Assembly: GCA_031398365.1 (NCBI GenBank)
Contig: JANNND010000438.1
Location: 1 to 7,897, forward strand
DNA from: JAFDVL01 sp031398365
Lineage (GTDB): Bacteria; Acidobacteriota; Blastocatellia; RBC074
Reading direction: 5' to 3'
DNA: 7,897 bases
Below the pieces are notes generated by a model. It worked only from the letters and a program-made list of their open reading frames with translations, did no database searches and was not told the DNA's origin. The first letter of the stretch is position 1. Each line of letters starts with the position of its first letter. Position numbers and translations under genes: made by a program. Below, one piece after another: positions 1-4,915 of the stretch.

Positions 1-919
1 GAAAATGCCCGGCCTCGACTTCTTTTTTTAGCTCGGCATTCGTCGCAGAAATAATTCGCACGTTGACTTTGCGCGTCTTGGACGAACCGACGCGCTCGAA
101 CTCGCTGGTTTCCAACACGCGCAACATTTTGGGTTGCTGCGAGAGCGGAACGTTCGCAATCTCGTCTAAAAACAACGTACCGCCATCAGCCAATTCAAAA
201 CGCCCGACGCGATCCATTTTGGCATCGGTGAACGCGCCTTTGACATGACCGAAGAGTTCGCTTTCAAAGACGCCTTCTGACAATCCGCCAATATTGACGG
301 TCACCAGCGGTTTACTCGCGCGTGTCGAAGCCGCATGCAGCGCGCGCGTCACGACGCCTTTGCCCGTGCCGTTTTCGCCGGTAATCAACACGTTCGCATC
401 AGAGGGCGCAACGCGCGCGATCATCTCCAACACGGGTTGCATCGCGGGTGCCTGGGCGATCATCGTCGGGCCTTTTTCCGCGCGCAGCATTTCATTTTCG
501 GCGGCGAGTCGTTGGCCTTGTCGCAGCGCCCGACTGAGTTCCGCCTGAGTTTTCAGGATTGAAAGCAGCCGCGCGTTTTCCCACGGCTTTTGAATGAAGT
601 CGCGCGCGCCGCGCCGCATCGCTTCGACGGCGACATCCACGCTGCCCCACGCGGTCATCACGACGATGGGTAAGGAGTTGTCGAGGTCGGTGATTTTGCT
701 CATCAACTCCAGCCCTTCTTTGCCCGAAGTCGTATCGCGCGCGTAATTCAAATCAATCAACGCGACATCAAATTCCTGTTCGGCAACCAGGGCCAGAACT
801 TGTGCAGGCGAAGTCGCATCGGCAATTTTCCAGCCTTCGGCTTTGAGCAATAACCGCAAAGCTTCCAGCACGTCGCGCTGGTCATCGGCTATGAGGACTT
901 TGGGAGTAAATGAATTCAT
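1..919 (-). CDS. Sigma-54-dependent response regulator (NtrC family), 3' end beyond the window
   Basis: A two-component transcription activator that would use ATP hydrolysis to open sigma-54 promoters. I translated it from the minus strand; 306 codons are visible from the ATG at 919. Residues 1-120 form a receiver domain with the acidic pair D12/D13, likely phospho-acceptor D56 (in ALIDLN), T89 and K111 (QKPW). A helical linker spans about 122-148. The AAA+ domain starts near 152, with Walker A GENGTGKG (181-188), the ESELFGH helix (219-225), loop L1 as GAFTDA (228-233) instead of the canonical GAFTGA, Walker B GGTLFLDEI (246-254), and RIISATN (288-294). The rest of the AAA+ domain and any DNA-binding helix-turn-helix lie off the left edge. 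It begins 26 bp after the ABC ATPase stop, so it is probably in one operon with it. The start has only a weak AGGT upstream. Receiver and AAA+ assignment is secure; the signal sensed is unknown. Confidence 0.93.
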   Translation of the reverse strand, partial: MNSFTPKVLIADDQRDVLEALRLLLKAEGWKIADATSPAQVLALVAEQEFDVALIDLNYARDTTSGKEGLELMSKITDLDNSLPIVVMTAWGSVDVAVEAMRRGARDFIQKPWENARLLSILKTQAELSRALRQGQRLAAENEMLRAEKGPTMIAQAPAMQPVLEMIARVAPSDANVLITGENGTGKGVVTRALHAASTRASKPLVTVNIGGLSEGVFESELFGHVKGAFTDAKMDRVGRFELADGGTLFLDEIANVPLSQQPKMLRVLETSEFERVGSSKTRKVNVRIISATNAELKKEVEAGHF

Positions 920-945
920 CTGACATTACCTATCGTCACACAAAA

Positions 946-1611
946 TTAGTCGTTCACCACCCAGCCATCGGCCAGCTTGATAATGCGATTGCTGTACTTC
1001 GCGTTCGCTTCCGAATGCGTGACTTGCACAATCGTGGTTCCGGTGTCGTTCAATTTCTTGAACAATTCCATAATTTCCTTGCCTTGCGCGGAGTGCAAAT
1101 TGCCCGTCGGTTCATCCGCCAAAATCAGTTTCGGACTGGCGACGACGGCTCGTGCGACGCCGACCAATTGCTGCTGTCCGCCTGAAAGCTGAGACGGATA
1201 CAAATCTTTTTTGCCGACAATATTGAAGCGATCCAACACGTCAGCCACGATGGCCTCACGATCAGCCTTTTTGTAATCGCGGTACGACAACGGGATTTCC
1301 AGGTTCTCGTACACCGTCATGTGATCCAGCAAATGATAGCTTTGAAACACGAAGCCGATTTGTTGATTGCGCAGCGTCGCGCGGTCTTTCGGTTTGAGCT
1401 TATGCACGGCCTGATCGAAGAAATAATATTCGCCCAGCCATGCATTGTCGTGCATTCCCAAAATGTGCAGCAGGGTGGATTTGCCCGCGCCTGACGGCCC
1501 CATAATCGAAATGAATTCGCCCTGTTCGATGTCAACGCTGACGCGTCGCAGGACCCAGGTTTTGGTCGGGCCGTGTTCATAAAATCGTTCAATGTTTCGT
1601 AGCGTAATCAT
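946..1611 (-). CDS. ABC transporter ATP-binding protein, MacB/LolD-like
   Basis: A 221-aa nucleotide-binding subunit that would power an FtsX/MacB-type inner-membrane permease. All ATPase motifs are intact: Walker A GPSGAGKST (38-46), Q-loop Q90 in FVFQSYHLL, signature LSGGQQQ (142-148), Walker B LILADEPTG (162-170) with catalytic E167, and switch histidine H199 in VTHS. The HLLDHMTVYENLEIPL stretch after the Q-loop and the ADEPTGNL after Walker B are typical of the LolD/MacB/YtrE group, which exports lipoproteins, peptides or antibiotics or handles envelope stress. The length is normal for a stand-alone ATPase. No permease is in the window; it is likely farther left, beyond the response regulator. 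The ATG at 1611 is the only good start, as the match to the family begins at residue 2, although there is no clear Shine-Dalgarno. The substrate cannot be told from sequence. Confidence 0.93.
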   Translation of the reverse strand: MITLRNIERFYEHGPTKTWVLRRVSVDIEQGEFISIMGPSGAGKSTLLHILGMHDNAWLGEYYFFDQAVHKLKPKDRATLRNQQIGFVFQSYHLLDHMTVYENLEIPLSYRDYKKADREAIVADVLDRFNIVGKKDLYPSQLSGGQQQLVGVARAVVASPKLILADEPTGNLHSAQGKEIMELFKKLNDTGTTIVQVTHSEANAKYSNRIIKLADGWVVND

Positions 1612-1623
1612 AGCGTTTCAGTT

Positions 1624-1733
1624 AAATCAAAAGGCAAAAAGGGAGGAATAATTATCAATGGTCAAGTGAGAATTGATAATTAATGAAGTGCCGCCCTTTT
1701 GCCTTTTCACTTTTGATATTTGCCTTTTGATTT
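1624..1733. repeat. Nested inverted repeats between cytochrome and ABC ATPase genes
   Basis: A 15-bp perfect inverted repeat (1624-1638 against 1719-1733) encloses a second perfect 11-bp inverted repeat (1649-1659 against 1672-1682, 12-bp spacer). A third near-copy of the CCTTTT-type arm lies at 1694-1707 and could pair with 1629-1643 with one T fewer. The right outer arm ends in the stop codon of the cytochrome gene. The DNA is AT-rich with recurring CTTTTG/CAAAAG units. It could be a small non-autonomous repeat, a weak bidirectional terminator, or an operator region. I saw no target-site duplication. Confidence 0.6.
1651..1679 (-). promoter_or_regulatory. Candidate sigma-70-type promoter for the ABC ATPase operon
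   Basis: Reading the minus strand, TTATCA (1679-1674) and GATAAT (1656-1651) are separated by 17 bp. They match 4/6 of the -35 and 5/6 of the -10 consensus. Transcription would start near 1644, giving a leader of about 33 nt to the ATG at 1611. Both hexamers lie inside the arms of the 11-bp inverted repeat, so the symmetry alone could create the resemblance. Confidence 0.3.
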
Positions 1734-2869
1734 TATTTCGGAGCCGTGAAGATCGTCCCATCAAGGCTCACGTTATGTTTCACTTCGGTAAATTTGCGGA
1801 CACCTGTGTTGTTGCCGATGACCGAATAAGATTTGATCGTCATGGGCAATTTCACGCCGTCCACGTCGCGGTAATCTTCGTAATCCGTTTGTTCAGGGAT
1901 GCCGCCGAGTACGGTCGGCGAAACTTCCAGCTTGCGCAGCAGCAAGCCTGTTTCGGCATCAAAGAAAAGCGTCAGTGCCTTGCTGTCGCGCGTGCCACGC
2001 ATCACAAAGGCATCGCGGTCGCCAATTTTTGCGCGTCGTCCGCCCAGCGTAAATTTCGGATATGGTTCGCTCAGCTTAACGGCGGCCAAATTCTCAAGCA
2101 ATGCTTTGGCATTGTTGATGTCATTGCGATTCATTTCGCGTTGCCCGCGCGGGTCTATTACCCAACCGGTTGTGCCATTGAAAGCACCGTTTGTCTCACC
2201 CGCTTGTCCTTTCAGCAGGGAGCGAACGTTGCTGCCCTCATTCGTGATTTCCAATTCCATCACGGTGCCATTGTTCATTGTGTAAGAGCCTTTGGCGACA
2301 CGGTTCTTAAGCTTGGCAATCGCCTCTTTGCCACCTACCGCTTGCACATATTTGTCCCATACCTGTTCGGCAGTGGGGGCAGGCGTCGCAGCGGCAGCGG
2401 GCGCAGCCATTGGCGCTGCACCGGGCGGACGCGGGCCACCACCCATTGGTGCGGGCAACGGGAAGCTTGGCACCGCAGTCGGCACCGGGCGGCCCTGATG
2501 ACAGGTGAAACAGGAAACTTCTGTCTTGCCGCCGAAGTTGTTTTTGTTCACTTCCTGCACCATTTTGATCATTTCGCGCGCAATGGTTTTGTGTTCGTGA
2601 TCTTTGTCGAAGGCCATCGCGTTGTTTTCGCGGACGTGGCAAAACGTGCATTGCACGCCGAGCGAGGCATTGAAGTAGTTCATGATCGCACTCAGTTGCG
2701 AGTCCGGTAAACCCTTCAAGGCCACAATGTTTTTGTGTGTCTGGTCAATTGTTTTTTCCTGGGACGGCGTGGTTTGTGAATTCGCCACCCGCTGCGACAG
2801 GGTTCCTGCAATGGACAATCCAAGCGCAAGCGCCACCAGGCAGCGCTTCATGTTTGTAAGCTTCATCAT
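1733..2869 (-). CDS. Secreted di-heme c-type cytochrome (reaction-centre cytochrome c-like) with a C-terminal LolA-like domain
   Basis: A 378-aa exported protein, likely periplasmic, involved in electron transfer or heme-based sensing. The start is set by AAAGGAG at 2882-2876, 6 nt before tandem ATGs; the frame is open to 2941 but that extension has no ribosome site. A signal peptide follows (KR, then a hydrophobic stretch at about 10-24). Two covalent heme motifs are visible, CTFCH (74-78) and CFTCH (120-124). The sequence between and before them (LPDSQLSAIMNYF, HKTIAREMIKMVQEVN) fits the CytoC_RC family, of which Acidobacteriota carry many copies; photosynthetic relatives have four hemes. 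A Pro/Ala/Gly-rich linker spans about 128-166. From about 167 to the end is a beta-rich domain (GTTGWVID, FFDAETGLLLRKLE) resembling outer-membrane lipoprotein-sorting proteins. The cytochrome call is firm; the LolA-like resemblance is by eye. No photosynthesis genes accompany it. Confidence 0.9.
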   Translation of the reverse strand: MMKLTNMKRCLVALALGLSIAGTLSQRVANSQTTPSQEKTIDQTHKNIVALKGLPDSQLSAIMNYFNASLGVQCTFCHVRENNAMAFDKDHEHKTIAREMIKMVQEVNKNNFGGKTEVSCFTCHQGRPVPTAVPSFPLPAPMGGGPRPPGAAPMAAPAAAATPAPTAEQVWDKYVQAVGGKEAIAKLKNRVAKGSYTMNNGTVMELEITNEGSNVRSLLKGQAGETNGAFNGTTGWVIDPRGQREMNRNDINNAKALLENLAAVKLSEPYPKFTLGGRRAKIGDRDAFVMRGTRDSKALTLFFDAETGLLLRKLEVSPTVLGGIPEQTDYEDYRDVDGVKLPMTIKSYSVIGNNTGVRKFTEVKHNVSLDGTIFTAPK

Positions 2870-2875
2870 TCGTTT

Positions 2876-2882
2876 CTCCTTT
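2876..2882 (-). promoter_or_regulatory. Shine-Dalgarno deciding the cytochrome start
   Basis: AAAGGAG on the minus strand lies 6 nt before the ATG at 2869. It rules out the longer reading frame that begins at 2941. Confidence 0.8.
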
Positions 2883-2922
2883 GCCATAGGCAAGTCATCG
2901 TTGCGCGCCCGCCGTGCCTCTA

Positions 2923-2938
2923 TCCAAATCTTGTGCCA
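2923..2938 (-). promoter_or_regulatory. Candidate sigma-54 (-24/-12) promoter of the cytochrome gene
   Basis: The minus strand reads TGGCAC-N5-TTGGA, compared with the consensus TGGCAC-N5-TTGCW. Spacing is exact and the only mismatch is C to G in the -12 GC, normally a highly conserved base. The start point would fall near 2912, leaving a leader of about 43 nt before the ATG at 2869. A sigma-54 activator gene lies in the same window, but no link is shown. Confidence 0.33.
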
Positions 2939-3011
2939 CACCGCGAACGCGCGCGAATATTGGTTTTAATCAATTCTGTTCAGCGATCCGAAAACTTTGA
3001 GTGTTCGATTT

Positions 3012-3029
3012 TGGGAATCGTGGTTCCCA
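3012..3029. repeat. Short palindrome TGGGAA-N6-TTCCCA, possible operator
   Basis: Six-base arms with a 6-bp spacer (TCGTGG) sit in the divergent intergenic region, roughly 145 bp from one start codon and 190 bp from the other. The size and symmetry suit a dimeric regulator's site. A single copy only, so chance is possible. Confidence 0.3.
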
Positions 3030-3208
3030 GTATTGAAAAGGGATTCTTACTCTAGCGTCCAAAACAGCAACATACAACGCGTGTTATCACCTCAGAATAC
3101 TTTTACAGGTTTCCCGCCTAACTGCCGCTTACGTTCATGTACAGCCCAACTTTCTGGTGCATTCGCTGCCACAGTCACGCATGCGCCGTACACGAACTTC
3201 ATTTCATT

Positions 3209-3214
3209 AGGAGG
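3209..3214 (+). promoter_or_regulatory. Strong Shine-Dalgarno of the 186-aa secreted protein
   Basis: AGGAGG lies 5 nt before the ATG at 3220, a near-perfect match to the anti-SD. It fixes this start and suggests high translation. Confidence 0.85.
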
Positions 3215-3219
3215 AAACT

Positions 3220-3780
3220 ATGTTGACCTTAGCCCATCGAAAATTCCTGAGCTTTCTGCTCGTAACGTGTTTCACATTGGCCTTGCCACTAAATGCTCGT
3301 GCTGATAATCCCTTTGCCAAACCCTGGACGACTGTCGCCTCTGCCGGAACCGTGGATGAAACGGATCTGAACAAAGTCAATTATTCAGAAGCCACCGCGC
3401 GTCTGAATTTGGCCGTGTCTGCCAATTCGACCGCCACCATTCGCTACAATGTGACAGCAGTAGATGGATTGGTGGATGCGGGTGGCGATGGCTATAGTCT
3501 GGCCGTGCGCTTCCGCGATAACGGACAAGATGAGCGCGTGATTGTGCGCCTGAAAGCAGTGGATTTGAACACGGGCGCGGTCTCAACGCTGATGACCTTG
3601 GATAGCAATGTGTTCGCGCCGAATGCGTTGTTTCAACTACGCAGCGTGCCGGTTTGCGCTCCGCCCTGGGGCTTCAATTTCAACCGTAATGCCTATTTCG
3701 TTGAAGCGATTTTATGGAAAGGTTCAACCATCGGAAATCCGGGCCTGACCGCTGTCCAAATTGGCAAGACAATTTGCTAA
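3220..3780 (+). CDS. Secreted protein of unknown function, 186 aa
   Basis: I do not recognise a family. The N-terminus is a classic signal peptide: H6-R7-K8, a hydrophobic core at about 9-24, and an ARA cleavage motif before D29. The mature part of about 158 residues is rich in alternating hydrophobic/polar stretches (TATIRYNVTAV, YSLAVRFRD, ERVIVRLKAVD, AVSTLMTLDS), suggesting a beta-sandwich. It has only two cysteines, C146 and the C-terminal C186, which could form a disulfide tying the C-terminus back. There is no transmembrane segment after the signal peptide and no lipobox. The ribosome site is very strong. A large hairpin follows directly, so this gene may be transcribed alone. A structural or ligand-binding envelope protein is possible; no enzyme motif is seen. 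Confidence 0.85.
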   Translation: MLTLAHRKFLSFLLVTCFTLALPLNARADNPFAKPWTTVASAGTVDETDLNKVNYSEATARLNLAVSANSTATIRYNVTAVDGLVDAGGDGYSLAVRFRDNGQDERVIVRLKAVDLNTGAVSTLMTLDSNVFAPNALFQLRSVPVCAPPWGFNFNRNAYFVEAILWKGSTIGNPGLTAVQIGKTIC

Positions 3781-3794
3781 ATAAAATCATGGAG

Positions 3795-3861
3795 GATGCG
3801 CCTGTGCCCTCGCAGGCCTTATTTACCAACAGGCCTGCAAAGGCACAGGCGCATCATTTTT
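3795..3861 (+). terminator. Long GC-rich hairpin with T-run after the secreted protein gene
   Basis: Arms 3795-3808 and 3842-3855 pair over 14 bp. After a 3x3 internal loop (CTC/AAA), arms 3812-3818 and 3832-3838 pair over 7 bp around a 13-nt loop. Five Ts follow at 3857-3861. This has the layout of an intrinsic terminator, although the stem is longer than usual. The next gene's ribosome site begins only 3 nt after the T-run, so it may instead act as an attenuator or mRNA-stabilising hairpin. Confidence 0.65.
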
Positions 3862-3875
3862 CTGAGGAGACCAAA

Positions 3876-4322
3876 ATGCGCCGACGCTTCATTTTACCCT
3901 TTATGTTCTGCGTGGTTGCGGCTGTCTCTGCCGCCGCACAAACCACGAACCCGGACAAAGTAACCACACTGCAAACCGAAGTCCGGCAGTTACGTTTGGA
4001 ACTGCTTCAGCAACGCATTGAGTTTCAGCAATGGAAGATTGCGCAACTTGAAAGCGCGCTCAAAGAAGTGCAGGACGAACGCGCCAAACTGGAAGCGGAA
4101 GAGCGCGCCGTGCATCAGGCGTTGACGGAGGCGGGCGCCTCCGAGGGTGAGGAAACCGCCGCCTATCGCGCCGAACTCACGGAAACAACGCTCAAGAAAT
4201 TGCAGGCGCAGCAAACCTCCGGGCAACAACGCGAAAGCGAATTGCAGCAAAAACTGGCACGCGAACAAACCACGTTGCAGTCGTTGGAAAAACGCGCGAA
4301 GCAATTGCTAGCCGGAGGATAA
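3876..4322 (+). CDS. Periplasmic coiled-coil protein, unknown function, 148 aa
   Basis: No family is recognised by name. The start at 3876 is chosen because GAGGAG (3864-3869) lies 6 nt upstream and a signal peptide begins there; the frame is open farther left, but that part would run through the hairpin. R2-R4, a hydrophobic core (about 5-18) and SAAA before Q22 form the signal peptide. The rest is almost wholly charged and helical, in two coiled-coil stretches (about 28-82 and 96-144) broken by a short acidic/Gly segment around AGASEGEE. Gln, Glu, Leu and Arg dominate; there is no cysteine in the mature part. Such proteins often act as envelope spacers, chaperones or oligomerisation partners (compare Skp- or YbgF-like coiled coils), but nothing specific identifies the role. 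It may be co-expressed with the upstream secreted protein if the hairpin is read through. Confidence 0.82.
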   Translation: MRRRFILPFMFCVVAAVSAAAQTTNPDKVTTLQTEVRQLRLELLQQRIEFQQWKIAQLESALKEVQDERAKLEAEERAVHQALTEAGASEGEETAAYRAELTETTLKKLQAQQTSGQQRESELQQKLAREQTTLQSLEKRAKQLLAGG

Positions 4323-4324
4323 TT

Positions 4325-4352
4325 GCCTTCCTCATAGGAAGGCTGCGGCCTT
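4325..4352. terminator. Convergent intergenic hairpins, possible bidirectional terminator
   Basis: GCCTTCCT (4325-4332) and AGGAAGGC (4336-4343) form a perfect 8-bp stem with a 3-nt loop. AAGGC (4339-4343) can alternatively pair with GCCTT (4348-4352) around TGCG. The two hairpins exclude each other. The plus-strand tail is GGTTTGTTGTG, T-rich but not a clean T-run; the minus side has only AATTA. It sits between convergent stop codons, where a terminator is expected. Confidence 0.45.
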
Positions 4353-4375
4353 GGTTTGTTGTGCAAATTAAACGT

Positions 4376-4915
4376 TTACGGTCGGGGCCGACGAATGATC
4401 CTGACGCGTGCCATTAACGGGCCAAAGCCACCCACCTGCGCCGAATAATAATAGTTGCCTTCCAACGCATCTTCCCTTACCGCGCCGGACAATTCACCGG
4501 GGATTTCATCAGGCGGTAAGTCGGGATTCTCATCAGGATCAACAGGCGGAGGAATTAAGCCCGGGCCAAAAACATCCGCGCTGAATGGCGTATTACTGCC
4601 CACTTGATCGAAACGAACTTCCCACGTCAGCTCACGGCAAATCCACTTTACTTGTTCACCTTCGTATAAGTCTCTTTCCAAAGGTTCAATCGTGATCTCG
4701 CCATTGCTGTTGGTGATGGTGATCGGTTGGTCTACTAATTTGGTCACAGGAGTTCTATGAGTTGGATTGCGGCGGTTTGTTCCTCGCCCCGCATCAGAAG
4801 CCCGACCTCGGTCTTCTTCCATGAAGGCGAAACTAACTGCGCTGCCTGGATTTTTGTTGTTCGATAAGGGGGCGAAACTGGGGCTGCTGAATAATCTCTT
4901 TAACCAATGGATCAT
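4376..4915 (-). CDS. Small protein with cupredoxin-like pattern lacking copper ligands, overlapping the kinase gene
   Basis: A 179-aa protein with no family I can name. The C-terminal part (about 64-175) follows the strand order of cupredoxins: EGEQVKW (85-91, like GDTVTW), WEVRF (98-102, where the copper His usually is), PFSADVFGPG (110-119), SGAV (143-146) and EGNYYYSAQVGGFGPLMARVRI (152-173, like the GTYTYHC...H...M end). The Cu ligands His/Cys/His/Met are all replaced, so metal binding is unlikely. A Pro/Asp-rich insert (122-139) replaces a loop. No signal peptide or membrane segment is visible, so it is probably cytoplasmic or secreted by another route. Residues 1-60 are polar and Arg-rich, likely disordered. 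The start at 4915 lies inside the kinase gene (83-bp overlap) and has GAGGT 5 nt upstream; an internal Met codon at 4822, just after the kinase stop, has no ribosome site. Likely translationally coupled to the kinase and perhaps its substrate or effector (inference). Confidence 0.78.
   Translation of the reverse strand: MIHWLKRLFSSPSFAPLSNNKNPGSAVSFAFMEEDRGRASDAGRGTNRRNPTHRTPVTKLVDQPITITNSNGEITIEPLERDLYEGEQVKWICRELTWEVRFDQVGSNTPFSADVFGPGLIPPPVDPDENPDLPPDEIPGELSGAVREDALEGNYYYSAQVGGFGPLMARVRIIRRPRP

Larger units (their letters stand above)
2870..3219. other. Divergent intergenic region, 350 bp
   Basis: This spacer must hold the promoters of the cytochrome (minus) and the 186-aa secreted protein (plus). 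Besides the sigma-54-like site and the 3012-3029 palindrome I find no convincing gene, RNA or hairpin. Open frames crossing it lack ribosome sites and family resemblance. No convincing plus-strand -35/-10 pair could be picked by eye. Confidence 0.6.

Noticed and set aside
2381..2480. Repetitive GC-rich stretch that looks like a tandem repeat
   Set aside because: It is the coding sequence of the Pro/Ala/Gly linker in the cytochrome; no regular repeat unit.
1673..2710. 345-codon plus-strand open frame opposite the cytochrome
   Set aside because: It is antisense to a gene with heme motifs and a signal peptide, has no ribosome site and shows Cys/His/Phe-rich composition typical of a shadow frame.
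2870..2941. 24-codon upstream extension of the cytochrome
   Set aside because: AAAGGAG 6 nt before the ATG at 2869 and the signal peptide there fix the shorter start; the extension would also contain the sigma-54-like site.
2997..3305. 102-codon plus-strand frame crossing the divergent intergenic region
   Set aside because: It overlaps the strongly supported start at 3220 in another frame and has no Shine-Dalgarno or recognisable sequence.
3714..3875. 54-codon upstream extension of the coiled-coil protein
   Set aside because: It would translate through the end of the previous gene and the hairpin, and would bury the signal peptide in the middle of the protein.
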